Positions 8,441 to 15,933 of a stretch of 64,000 nucleotides of DNA are shown here, piece after piece (position 1 is the stretch's first letter; every line of letters begins with the position of its first letter). The stretch is from contig NZ_JAGFPK010000001.1 of assembly GCF_017599385.1 (NCBI RefSeq), forward strand, positions 2,059,541 to 2,123,540, in the 5' to 3' direction. Made by a program: the position numbers and the translations under genes. This DNA is from Ciceribacter sp. L1K22. GTDB lineage: Bacteria > Pseudomonadota > Alphaproteobacteria > Rhizobiales > Rhizobiaceae. The notes under the pieces were generated by a model. The model ran no database searches. It was not told the DNA's origin and worked only from the letters and a program-made list of their open reading frames with translations.

Positions 8441-8491
8441 CGTTTGTACGCTCTCTTCCTCCTTATTTTTGGGCCCTTTGCGCAAATCTGT

Positions 8492-8519
8492 TTGCACTGC
8501 GCCACGGGGGGCTTAAAAT
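8492..8519 (+). promoter_or_regulatory. Candidate clpS-clpA promoter
   Basis: TTGCAC at 8492-8497 and TAAAAT at 8514-8519 are spaced by 16 bases, about 90 bases upstream of clpS. No other plausible pair was found between the phasin terminator and clpS. Heat-shock sigma control is possible, but a clear RpoH match was not seen. Confidence 0.45.
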
Positions 8520-8607
8520 TGGCTCAAATCGAACTACCTTATGACAACTGTGTCACGGGGCGGTCTTGTCGTTCAAAACCGTCCCTGGCCGAGGAGAATG
8601 AATTGAA

Positions 8608-8955
8608 ATGATCGCCAAGCCGCTTCTCATGCAGCAGCAACGGGATGGGGACAACGCCAATCGCGGCACCTCGGTGATCACGCGTACGAAGCCGAAGACG
8701 AAGAAGCCGAACCTGTATCGCGTGCTGCTTCTGAACGACGACTACACACCGATGGAGTTCGTGATCCACATCCTGGAGCGTTTCTTCCAGAAGGATCGCG
8801 AGGCAGCGACCCGTATCATGTTGCATGTCCACAATCATGGCGTCGGCGAGTGCGGCATCTTTACCTATGAGGTGGCCGAGACCAAGGTCAGCCAGGTGAT
8901 GGATTTCGCGAGGCAGCACGAACATCCGCTTCAGTGCGTGATGGAAAAGAAATGA
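8608..8955 (+). CDS. clpS: ATP-dependent Clp protease adaptor ClpS
   Basis: ClpS delivers N-end-rule substrates to ClpAP. The 115-residue protein has a flexible N-terminal tail of about 35 residues, then the conserved core: [20 protein letters not shown] binds the N-degron, and [23 protein letters not shown] contacts the ClpA N-domain. The clpA GTG lies 10 bases after its stop, so the two are cotranscribed. Confidence 0.96.
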   Translation: MIAKPLLMQQQRDGDNANRGTSVITRTKPKTKKPNLYRVLLLNDDYTPMEFVIHILERFFQKDREAATRIMLHVHNHGVGECGIFTYEVAETKVSQVMDFARQHEHPLQCVMEKK

Positions 8956-8965
8956 GGAACTGACT

Positions 8966-11416
8966 GTGCCCACATTTTCTCCCAGTCTAGAGAAGGCGCT
9001 GCATCAGGCACTGACTTTTGCCAACGAGCGTCACCACGAATATGCAACGCTCGAGCACCTGCTGCTGGCATTGATCGATGATGCCGACGCGGCGGCCGTG
9101 ATGGGCGCCTGCAACGTCGATCTCGACGCTCTGCGCAAGACCGTCAAGGATTATGTCGACAACGAACTCGCCAATCTCGTGACGGGGTATGACGAGGATT
9201 CCAAGCCGACGTCCGGATTCCAGCGCGTCATCCAGCGCGCGGTGATCCACGTCCAGTCGTCGGGCCGCGAGGAAGTCACCGGCGCGAACGTGCTGGTCGC
9301 GATCTTCGCCGAGCGCGAGAGCCACGCCGCCTTCTTCCTTCAGGAGCAGGAGATGACCCGCTACGATGCGGTCAATTATATCTCGCACGGAATCGGCAAG
9401 CGTCCGGGGGCGACCCAGACCCGCGCGCCGCGCGGTGCCGAGGAAGGCGAGAGCGAGGCCAAGCAGGCCCGCGACGCTGACGAAGGCGGCCAAAAGAAGC
9501 AGCAGGACGCGCTGAAGGCCTACTGCGTCAACCTCAACGAAAAGGCCAAGGGCGGCAAGATCGATCCGCTGATCGGTCGCCACGACGAGGTCAACCGCAC
9601 GATCCAGGTCCTGTGCCGTCGCTCGAAGAACAACCCGCTCTACGTCGGCGATCCCGGCGTTGGCAAGACGGCGATCGCCGAAGGCCTTGCCAAGCGCATC
9701 GTCGAAGGCAAGGTGCCGGAAGCGCTGGCCGACGCCACCATCTTCTCGCTCGACATGGGCACGCTGCTCGCCGGCACGCGCTATCGCGGTGACTTCGAGG
9801 AACGCCTGAAGCAGGTCGTCAAGGAACTGGAAGAGTATCCCGGAGCCGTGCTGTTCATTGACGAGATACACACGGTCATCGGCGCCGGCGCCACGTCCGG
9901 CGGCGCGATGGATGCATCGAACCTATTAAAACCGGCCCTCTCTTCCGGTGCGATCCGCTGCATCGGCTCGACCACCTACAAGGAATACCGCCAGTTCTTC
10001 GAGAAGGACCGGGCCCTGGTCCGCCGCTTCCAGAAGATCGACGTCAACGAACCGTCGATCGACGATGCGATCGAGATCATGAAGGGCCTGAAGCCGTACT
10101 TCGAGGACTATCACAAGCTGAAATACACCAACGACGCCATCAAGGCCGCCGTTGAGCTGTCGGCCCGCTACATCTCCGACCGCAAGCTGCCTGACAAGGC
10201 GATCGACGTGATCGACGAGACGGGCGCGGCGCAGATGCTGCTGACCGCCTCCAAGCGCCGCAAGCTGATCACCGAGAAGGAGATCGAGGCAACAATCGCG
10301 ACCATGGCGCGCATTCCGCCGAAGACGGTGTCCAAGGACGACGAGATGGTTCTCGCCAATCTCGAGAAGGAACTGCGCTCGGTCGTCTACGGTCAGGACA
10401 AGGCCATCGAGGCGCTTTCGACATCGATCAAGCTCGCTCGTGCGGGTCTGCGCGAACCGAACAAGCCGATCGGCGCCTATGTCTTCTCCGGTCCGACCGG
10501 CGTTGGCAAGACCGAGGTTGCGAAGCAGCTGGCTTCGTCGCTCGGCGTTGAACTGCTGCGCTTCGACATGTCGGAATACATGGAGCGCCACACGGTTTCC
10601 CGTCTGCTCGGCGCACCTCCCGGCTATGTCGGCTTCGACCAGGGCGGTCTCTTGACCGACCAGGTGGACCAGCATCCGCATTCGGTCGTGCTGCTCGACG
10701 AAATCGAGAAGGCGCATCCGGATATCTACAACATCCTGTTGCAGGTGATGGACCACGGCTCGCTGACGGACCACAACGGCAAGAAGATCGACTTCCGCAA
10801 CGTCATCCTGATCATGACGACCAATGCGGGCGCATCGGAAATGGCCAAGGCCGCGATCGGTTTCGGCTCGTCCAAGCGCACCGGTGAGGACGAAGAGGCG
10901 CTCAACCGCCTGTTCACGCCGGAATTCCGCAACCGCCTCGACGCGACCATTCCGTTCGCGCCGCTGCCGACGGAGGTCATCCACCAGGTCGTGCAGAAGT
11001 TCGTCATGCAGCTGGAAGCCCAGTTGTCGGAACGCAACGTCACCTTCGACCTGTCGAAGGAGGCAATCGCCTGGCTCGCAACGCGCGGCTACGACGAGAA
11101 GATGGGCGCCCGGCCGCTGTCGCGGATCATCCAGGAGCACATCAAGAAGCCGCTGGCCAACGAGATCCTCTTCGGCAAGCTGAAGAAGGGCGGCGTGGTC
11201 AAGGTCGGTGTGAAGACCGACGATACAGGCGCTGAGATGCTGGATCTGGAGGCGGTGTCCGAAGTCGCTCCGGTCAAGCCGAAGCCCGAGGCCGAGCAGG
11301 TCGAGGCCAAGGCCAAGAAGCCCCGCAAGGCGGCGAAGGCAAAGGCCGAGAAGGTGACCGAACCCGAGCCGCAGTCCAAGCGCCGGACATCGGTTCCGCG
11401 GGTGCCGAAGAAATAA
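8966..11416 (+). CDS. clpA: ATP-dependent Clp protease ATP-binding subunit ClpA
   Basis: ClpA is the AAA+ unfoldase that feeds ClpP. In the 816 residues are the Clp N-domain (1-145), a charged linker (150-180), D1 with Walker A GDPGVGKT (228-235) and Walker B VLFIDEIHT, and D2 with Walker A GPTGVGKT (about 507-514) and VVLLDEIEKAHPD. The GTG start follows GAGGAA. After the D2 small domain comes a Lys/Ala/Pro/Glu-rich tail of roughly 45 residues (about 770-816) that E. coli ClpA lacks. The tail may affect turnover or partner choice (inferred). Confidence 0.96.
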   Translation: MPTFSPSLEKALHQALTFANERHHEYATLEHLLLALIDDADAAAVMGACNVDLDALRKTVKDYVDNELANLVTGYDEDSKPTSGFQRVIQRAVIHVQSSGREEVTGANVLVAIFAERESHAAFFLQEQEMTRYDAVNYISHGIGKRPGATQTRAPRGAEEGESEAKQARDADEGGQKKQQDALKAYCVNLNEKAKGGKIDPLIGRHDEVNRTIQVLCRRSKNNPLYVGDPGVGKTAIAEGLAKRIVEGKVPEALADATIFSLDMGTLLAGTRYRGDFEERLKQVVKELEEYPGAVLFIDEIHTVIGAGATSGGAMDASNLLKPALSSGAIRCIGSTTYKEYRQFFEKDRALVRRFQKIDVNEPSIDDAIEIMKGLKPYFEDYHKLKYTNDAIKAAVELSARYISDRKLPDKAIDVIDETGAAQMLLTASKRRKLITEKEIEATIATMARIPPKTVSKDDEMVLANLEKELRSVVYGQDKAIEALSTSIKLARAGLREPNKPIGAYVFSGPTGVGKTEVAKQLASSLGVELLRFDMSEYMERHTVSRLLGAPPGYVGFDQGGLLTDQVDQHPHSVVLLDEIEKAHPDIYNILLQVMDHGSLTDHNGKKIDFRNVILIMTTNAGASEMAKAAIGFGSSKRTGEDEEALNRLFTPEFRNRLDATIPFAPLPTEVIHQVVQKFVMQLEAQLSERNVTFDLSKEAIAWLATRGYDEKMGARPLSRIIQEHIKKPLANEILFGKLKKGGVVKVGVKTDDTGAEMLDLEAVSEVAPVKPKPEAEQVEAKAKKPRKAAKAKAEKVTEPEPQSKRRTSVPRVPKK

Positions 11417-11498
11417 GTCGAGGAATTCGACACGCAGAAAGGCCGGGCAATGCCCGGGCTCAGACTGCTGACAAACCCCTGGCTACATCCGGGGGTTT

Positions 11499-11573
11499 AT
11501 GATTCACTGGGACATGTTGAAGAAACCTGCTCCCGAACAGACGGCTCTCGAGATGGAGATCACGAAAACCTAA
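11499..11573 (+). CDS. Possible 24-residue micro-ORF inside the inverted-repeat element
   Basis: ATG at 11499 opens a frame beginning MIHWDMLKKPAPEQTA and ending EMEITKT before TAA at 11571-11573. GGGGG (11491-11495) sits three bases before the start, a little close for a ribosome site. The peptide matches nothing I recognise, and 25 codons can arise by chance. It is listed because it is neatly framed between the two internal hairpins. Confidence 0.25.
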   Translation: MIHWDMLKKPAPEQTALEMEITKT

Positions 11574-11653
11574 GACCAAAACACCACCTGACCGCGCACC
11601 TAAAAACAAGAAAACCCGCCAAGCAAAAATCGGCGGGTTTGTCAGCAGTCTGA

Positions 11654-11676
11654 GCCCGGCAATGCCGGGCCTTTTT
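11654..11676 (+). terminator. Terminator at the right end of the element, probably serving clpSA
   Basis: GCCCGGC (11654-11660) pairs with GCCGGGC (11664-11670) around AAT, followed by CTTTTT and more Ts after GCG. It reads in the clpA direction. Confidence 0.8.
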
Positions 11677-11709
11677 GCGTTTTTAGGATTGAAGCCTCTC
11701 TCTGAGACC

Positions 11710-12108
11710 TCAGCCGGCATTGGGGACGCGGGCCACCACCTTGATCTCGAAGTCGAAACCGGCAAGCCAGGTGACGCCAACGGCGGTCCAGTTGGGGTAG
11801 GGCGCTTTCGGGAACACGGCTTGCTTCACGGCCATGATGGTGCCGAACTGGTTTTCCGGGTCGGTGTGGAAGGTCGTCACATCGATGATGTCATCGAGGC
11901 CGCACCCGGCGGCTGCGAGCGTCGCCCGCAGATTGTCGAAGGCAAGCTCAACCTGCCTCGCGAAATCGGGTTCCGGCGTGCCGTCTGTACGGCTGCCCAC
12001 CTGGCCGGAGACGAACAGGAGATCACCGGATCGGATTGCGGCGGAATAGCCATGCTCTTCATAGAGCGCGTGCCGATTGGCGGGGAAGACGGGTTGAGGC
12101 TTGGACAT
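11710..12108 (-). CDS. RidA family protein
   Basis: A 132-residue member of the YjgF/YER057c/UK114 fold. It carries LLFVSGQVGSRTDG, FDNLRATLAAAGCGLDDIIDVTTF and the C-terminal PYPNWTAVGVTWLA. RidA proper deaminates reactive enamines through an Arg in the C-terminal signature. Here that region reads NWTAVGVTW without Arg, so this is probably a Rid subfamily other than RidA and not the classical deaminase. It is divergent from a TetR gene whose operator array lies between them, so it is likely regulated by that repressor. Confidence 0.85.
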   Translation of the reverse strand: MSKPQPVFPANRHALYEEHGYSAAIRSGDLLFVSGQVGSRTDGTPEPDFARQVELAFDNLRATLAAAGCGLDDIIDVTTFHTDPENQFGTIMAVKQAVFPKAPYPNWTAVGVTWLAGFDFEIKVVARVPNAG

Positions 12109-12189
12109 TGATTTTCCTTATCTAGGGCATCAAGAGACCCGTCCCGCGGACGCCATGCGCCACCGGCTTTCCAGGTCTGCAATTTTCAT

Positions 12190-12252
12190 ATACGGTGCGT
12201 ATCTAATCTGATGACATACGCATCGTATTTCAAGTTTAAATACGCGTCGTAT
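12190..12252. promoter_or_regulatory. Array of three TetR-type operators ATACG-N3-CGTAT
   Basis: Three 13-bp palindromes of the form ATACGNNNCGTAT lie at 12190-12202 (centre GTG), 12216-12228 (centre CAT) and 12240-12252 (centre CGT). Start-to-start spacings are 26 and 24 bases, a little over two helical turns. They occupy the gap between divergent ridA and tetR and end 16 bases before the tetR ATG. Self-repression and control of ridA are inferred. Confidence 0.85.
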
Positions 12253-12268
12253 GTGAAGTGGGAAGAAG

Positions 12269-12862
12269 ATGGCCAAAAGCCGGGCAGAAACGATGGAAGA
12301 AAACCGCGCCAAGCTGATCGGCGCGGCGCGCAAGGCGTTTGCCGAGAAGGGCTATGCCGCGGCCTCGATGGACGAACTGACGGCTGATGTCGGGCTGACG
12401 AGGGGCGCCCTCTACCATAATTTCGGTGACAAGCGCGGCCTGCTGGCCGCGGTCGTCGACCAGATCGACTGCGAGATGGCCGCCTGCGCGCAGTCGATCG
12501 GTGCGAAGATCGGGGACGACTGGGAGGGGCTGCTGGCCGAGGGCGCCGCCTATATCGAGATGGCGCTCGATCCGGAGGTCCAGCGCATCGTCCTGCTCGA
12601 CGGACCCGCCGTGCTCGGCGATCCGTCGCTGTGGCCAAGCCAGAACAGCTGCCTGCAGGTCACGCGCCGAACGGTGGAGAAGCTGATCGAGCGTGGCGTC
12701 ATGAAGCCGCTCGACGCCGAGGCCGCGGCGCGTCTGGTGAGCGGCGCGGCGCTCAACGCGGCGCTGTGGGTGGCTGCGAGTGACGATCCCAAAGGCGTGC
12801 TGCCGAAGGCGCTGGAGGCATTCCGGGCGCTCGCGGCGGGTTTGCTCGCCAAGCCGGCATGA
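12269..12862 (+). CDS. TetR/AcrR family transcriptional regulator
   Basis: A 197-residue repressor with the N-terminal helix-turn-helix: AARKAFAEKGYAAASMDELTADVGLTRGALYHNFGDK spans about residues 19-55, quoted by motif as KGYAAASMDEL and GALYHNFGDK. The C-terminal ligand domain is variable and its inducer is unknown. The ATG at 12269 follows GGAAGA. The three palindromes immediately upstream are its likely operators. AzlCD and DUF1989 genes follow on the same strand and could be further targets. Confidence 0.93.
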   Translation: MAKSRAETMEENRAKLIGAARKAFAEKGYAAASMDELTADVGLTRGALYHNFGDKRGLLAAVVDQIDCEMAACAQSIGAKIGDDWEGLLAEGAAYIEMALDPEVQRIVLLDGPAVLGDPSLWPSQNSCLQVTRRTVEKLIERGVMKPLDAEAAARLVSGAALNAALWVAASDDPKGVLPKALEAFRALAAGLLAKPA

Positions 12863-12906
12863 CAGGCGCATTGCCCGTGCCGCGCGTTTGCGCTAGCGGT
12901 AGATCA

Positions 12907-13665
12907 ATGTCAGAAGCAGCATACTCATCATCCTCACTTCACTGGTTCCTTGCCGGCGCGCGGGGAATCTTCTCGCTTCCGGCGCTTATCCTGATGACCT
13001 CCTTCGTCGGCTTCGCCGCCTTCGCCTTCGAGGCCGAACTGACGCGCGGCGAGGCAATGTTCATGACGCTGATGGTCTGGGCGCTGCCGGCCAAGATGAT
13101 CCTCACAGGCATGCTGGTAAGCGGCGCCCATCTCTTCGCGATCATCCTCGCTGTCTCGCTCTCGTCGATCCGGATGATGCCGATGGTCGCGTCTCTGGTG
13201 CCAGACATGCGCAGCGACCGGACGCCGACCTGGTGGCTGCTGTTCCTCTCCCATTTCGTCGCCATCACCGCCTGGGTCTTTGCCACCCGCACGATCAGCG
13301 CGGTCCCGCGCGAGCATCGCACCACCTATTTCGCCGGCTTCGGAATGACGCTGACGCTGGTCAACACGGCTCTGGTCGGCATCTGTTTCGGCCTAGTCGC
13401 GGCCTTTCCGCCCGTTGTCGCCGGTATTCTCTATTTCCTGACGCCCGTCTATTTCATCGCCTCGATCTGGGCGACGTCGCGCCAACCGCTGCTGAAGCTC
13501 GCCTTCGTCATTGGCGCCGTCGGCGGTCCGCTGCTGGCGCTGGTGGCGCCGGGCATGGATGTCCTGATCGCCGGCATTGGCGGGGGAACGCTTGCCTGGC
13601 TGATCGACCGCCAGATCAGACGCTCGAAGGCGGCCAGGGTGGCGCCGGACGAGGGGATGCCGTGA
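12907..13665 (+). CDS. AzlC family ABC transporter permease-like protein
   Basis: A 252-residue polytopic inner-membrane protein with the AzlC core: ARGIFSLPALILMTSFVGF, then MVWALPAKMILTGM and the SLSSIRMMPM loop. AzlC/AzlD pairs (also BrnFE) export branched-chain amino acids or analogues; the specificity here is unknown. The ATG at 12907 is preferred, because further upstream codons overlap the end of tetR. Its stop overlaps the azlD start by one base (TGATG), so the two subunits are translationally coupled. Confidence 0.85.
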   Translation: MSEAAYSSSSLHWFLAGARGIFSLPALILMTSFVGFAAFAFEAELTRGEAMFMTLMVWALPAKMILTGMLVSGAHLFAIILAVSLSSIRMMPMVASLVPDMRSDRTPTWWLLFLSHFVAITAWVFATRTISAVPREHRTTYFAGFGMTLTLVNTALVGICFGLVAAFPPVVAGILYFLTPVYFIASIWATSRQPLLKLAFVIGAVGGPLLALVAPGMDVLIAGIGGGTLAWLIDRQIRRSKAARVAPDEGMP

Positions 13666-13994
13666 TGGCCGACTCCTGGGTCTATATCGTGATCATCTGT
13701 GCCGGCTGGCTGGCGACGGATATCTGGCGCTGGCTCGGCGTGCTCGCCGGCAATCGCCTTGACGAGGAATCCGAGGCGCTGCGCTGGGTGAAGGCGGTGG
13801 CAACCGCGCTCGTCATGGCCGTCACGGTCAAGCTGATCGTGTTTCCGACCGGCTCGCTCGCCGACACGCCCCTGTGGCTGAGGCTGGGAGCGACGATTGC
13901 CGGCTTTGCCGCCTTCCTCGCCACGGGCCAGCGCGTTGCCGTCGGCGTGGTCGTGCCCATCGTGTTGCTCGCGGCAGGCATGGCGCTGTTGTGA
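13665..13994 (+). CDS. AzlD family protein
   Basis: A 109-residue small membrane partner of AzlC with three to four hydrophobic segments (WVYIVIICAGWLATDIW; VAVGVVVPIVLLAAGMALL). It starts one base inside the azlC stop. The pair is expected to form the small/large subunits of an amino-acid exporter (family knowledge). Confidence 0.82.
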   Translation: MADSWVYIVIICAGWLATDIWRWLGVLAGNRLDEESEALRWVKAVATALVMAVTVKLIVFPTGSLADTPLWLRLGATIAGFAAFLATGQRVAVGVVVPIVLLAAGMALL

Positions 13995-14102
13995 GCCTGC
14001 CGGAAAAGCCGTTGCCGCTGTCGGACTGGCGGTTCGTCGCGCCGCAGGTCAGGATACCGAAGTGAGTGGGGCCGAAACCCCGGAAGAACTGAAGGACATG
14101 TC

Positions 14103-14957
14103 ATGACGTCGAACGCCTCCGTCGCCACCCCCGCCGATGCCGCGGCCCGCCGCGCCGTGAAGCCGGTGATATGTTATCCGAACGAGACCTTACCGGCGCC
14201 GGATATGTCCTTGCTCGGCAAGGCACGGGCAACGATGGAGAAGATCGACGAGGTGATCGTGCCGCCGCGCGAGGGGCGGACGTTCACCGTGCCGAAGGGC
14301 CATTTCTTCCGCATCGTCAGCATCGAGGGCCCGCAGGTCGGCGACCTCAATCTCTGGAATACCAACGATTTGAACGAGCGGTTCTTCAGCGGCAAGACGC
14401 GGGCGCTGCACGCGACGCATGTCACGACCGGAAACCGCCTGTGGAGCAACCTGCCGAGCCTCAGGCCGATGGCGACGATCACCCACGATACGCTCGGCTG
14501 GTACGGCTTTGACGAATACGGCGGCGGCGTCCACGACGTCATCGGTACGCGCTGCGATCCATACACCCACCGCCTGCTTGCGGGTGGCGACTATCACCAC
14601 TGCTGCCATTCCAACCTGACGCGCGCGCTCGCCGGCGCACGCGGCATGACATTCGGCCAAGCCGAACCGTTCGTCCACGATGTACTGAACGTCTTCATGT
14701 GCACCGGCTTCACCGCCGATACGCACCAGTATTTCATGAAGGCAAGCCCGGTCCGTCCGGGCGACTACCTGGAGTTTTTCGCGGAGATCGATCTTCTGGG
14801 TGGTCTTTCGGCATGTCCGGGCGGCGACTGCAGCGCCGAGCATTCGAGCGATGCAGCGGCATGCCATCCTCTGAAGGTCGAGGTGTACCGACCGGATATG
14901 GACCTTCTGAAAACCTGGCCGTTCCCGGATCGCAACGGCTATGTCAGCCCCTCCTGA
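14103..14957 (+). CDS. DUF1989 (urea carboxylase-associated) family protein
   Basis: A 284-residue protein with conserved family stretches: VPKGHFFRIVSIEGPQVGDLN, HVTTGNRLWSN, CDPYTHRLL and YHHCCHSNL, where several His and Cys residues suggest a metal or substrate site. Family members flank urea carboxylase/allophanate hydrolase or guanidine-related genes in other bacteria, but none are present here. It sits 108 bases after azlD on the same strand. A role in nitrogen-compound metabolism linked to AzlCD export is an inference. A perfect hairpin surrounds its stop codon. Confidence 0.85.
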   Translation: MTSNASVATPADAAARRAVKPVICYPNETLPAPDMSLLGKARATMEKIDEVIVPPREGRTFTVPKGHFFRIVSIEGPQVGDLNLWNTNDLNERFFSGKTRALHATHVTTGNRLWSNLPSLRPMATITHDTLGWYGFDEYGGGVHDVIGTRCDPYTHRLLAGGDYHHCCHSNLTRALAGARGMTFGQAEPFVHDVLNVFMCTGFTADTHQYFMKASPVRPGDYLEFFAEIDLLGGLSACPGGDCSAEHSSDAAACHPLKVEVYRPDMDLLKTWPFPDRNGYVSPS

Positions 14958-14965
14958 GGAGGGGC
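14947..14965 (+). other. Hairpin enclosing the DUF1989 stop codon
   Basis: GCCCCTCC (14947-14954) and GGAGGGGC (14958-14965) form a perfect 8-bp stem whose three-base loop is the TGA stop codon itself. No T-run follows, so it is not a standard terminator. It could stabilise the 3' end or pause transcription. Confidence 0.6.
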
Positions 14966-14982
14966 CGCCGGCGCGCCTGTAG

Positions 14983-15171
14983 CTACCCGTATCGATGCGG
15001 GTAGGGAGACAGCGGAATGAGGTTCAGAAGCTCCGTCACCTCGATCGCCTCGTGCTGGCGGAGCGACGAAGCCTCCCGGTCACCAATGAGCGATGGCCGG
15101 TTGGTGAAGGTATCGATGACAGTCCAACGACCGTCGGGTTCCCTGATGCATTCATAGCGTTGCTGGTTCAT
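14983..15171 (-). CDS. Small hypothetical protein (62 aa)
   Basis: The protein begins MNQQRYECIREPDGRWTVID and includes the aspartate/serine-rich middle FTNRPSLIGDREASSLRQHE. It has no membrane segment. GGAGGACGG lies just before the ATG, and the ATG overlaps the upstream gene's stop as ATGA, implying translational coupling. The pattern of a Trp-Thr-Val strand after a DG turn suggests a compact beta domain. Function is not recognised. Confidence 0.75.
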   Translation of the reverse strand: MNQQRYECIREPDGRWTVIDTFTNRPSLIGDREASSLRQHEAIEVTELLNLIPLSPYPHRYG

Positions 15172-15308
15172 CGTTCCGTCCTCCTGTTGGAGAGAGAGCA
15201 ATGAAAAGCGGATCGGACTTCTGTACTAGGAACCGAAACCGCCCGTTTCGGTTGATATGCACGGCGGCGACGAACGTCGACGCCTGATATGGTGGGCATG
15301 GAAGACAT
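15168..15308 (-). CDS. Very small hypothetical basic protein (46 aa), coupled to the 62-aa gene
   Basis: The ATG at 15308 has a near-perfect ribosome site, AAGGAGG, five to six bases upstream. The product runs from MSSMPTISGVDVRRRRAYQP to a C-terminal SNRRTER and is strongly basic in the middle. The stop TGA overlaps the downstream ATG. The strong site plus the ATGA overlap make it a likely real gene despite its size. No known domain. Confidence 0.6.
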   Translation of the reverse strand: MSSMPTISGVDVRRRRAYQPKRAVSVPSTEVRSAFHCSLSNRRTER

Positions 15309-15456
15309 GATGTCCTCCTTGGCTTGGGGCAAAGGTAACGAGCCTCCCGCCGACAGCGCCCGTTTCAAAATGCTGTCGATATCATCATCATGCGGGTGAA
15401 ATGCGTTATTAACAAGACCCAATTTTAGTCTGGCCGAAAAAACGGCCTTTGGTGCG

Positions 15457-15876
15457 CTAGAGTACCGACTTGATCTTTTCCGCGTACGCTTTCAGCACAT
15501 CGATATCCTCCATGCCGCCGCTATGTGGCTTGAGCGGCAGGCCCTCGTGGCGGGGGATAACGTGGAAATGCAGGTGGAAGACGGTCTGCCCGGCTGCCGG
15601 TTCGTTGAACTGCGCCACGAACACGCCATCGGCCTCGAAGGCTTCCTTTGCGGCGACCGCAAGCTTCTGCACCACCGGGATGACCTTTGCGAGAACAGCC
15701 GGGTCCGCATCGAGCATGTTGCGCGATGGTGCTTTCGGAATGACCAGAAGATGGCCCGGCGCCTGTGGCATCACGTCCATGAAAGCCAGCGTGTCGTCAT
15801 CCTCGTAAAGCTTCACGGACGGGATTTCACCGCGCAGGATCTTGGCGAAGACGTTGTCGCTGTCATAGCTGGTCAT
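15457..15876 (-). CDS. HIT family protein
   Basis: A 139-residue histidine-triad nucleotide-binding protein of the Hint branch. The triad HLHFHVIPR gives H101, H103 and H105, and the N-terminal [11 protein letters not shown] is typical. These proteins hydrolyse nucleoside phosphoramidates or related AMP conjugates in the cytoplasm. It appears monocistronic. Confidence 0.93.
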   Translation of the reverse strand: MTSYDSDNVFAKILRGEIPSVKLYEDDDTLAFMDVMPQAPGHLLVIPKAPSRNMLDADPAVLAKVIPVVQKLAVAAKEAFEADGVFVAQFNEPAAGQTVFHLHFHVIPRHEGLPLKPHSGGMEDIDVLKAYAEKIKSVL

Positions 15877-15933
15877 GGGAATCTCCTCATTGTCGCGCGT
15901 ACTTAACGACGGCCCGTCATGCCGATCAAGCCG

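Larger units (their letters stand above)
11433..11679. repeat. 247-bp element bounded by about 45-bp inverted repeats (MITE-like or structured RNA)
   Basis: Arms at 11433-11478 and 11635-11679 are near-perfect inverted copies sharing CTCAGACTGCTGACAAACCC. Each arm also has its own small hairpin around CCGGGCAATGCCCGG or CCCGGCAATGCCGGG. Inside are a hairpin AAACCCC/GGGGTTT (11473-11479 with 11492-11498) and one AAACCCGCC/GGCGGGTTT (11612-11620 with 11632-11640). The core is A/C-rich on its right side. No transposase is present. It fills the clpA-ridA gap. It could be a non-autonomous mobile repeat, as are common between genes in rhizobia, or a folded RNA at the end of the clpA transcript. Confidence 0.75.

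Noticed and set aside
11450-11653. 67-codon frame spanning most of the inverted-repeat element
   Set aside because: It is composed largely of the repeat arms; the minus-strand frame ends in the same residues because the arms are palindromic. It is not likely to be a gene.
14983-15004. CTACCCG/CGGGTAG hairpin at the end of the 62-codon gene
   Set aside because: A 7-bp stem with no T-run on the minus strand; weak as a terminator and lying within coding sequence.
15168-15422. Longer 84-codon form of the small basic gene starting at a TTG at 15422
   Set aside because: The strong AAGGAGG site belongs to the internal ATG at 15308; the upstream TTG has no ribosome site.
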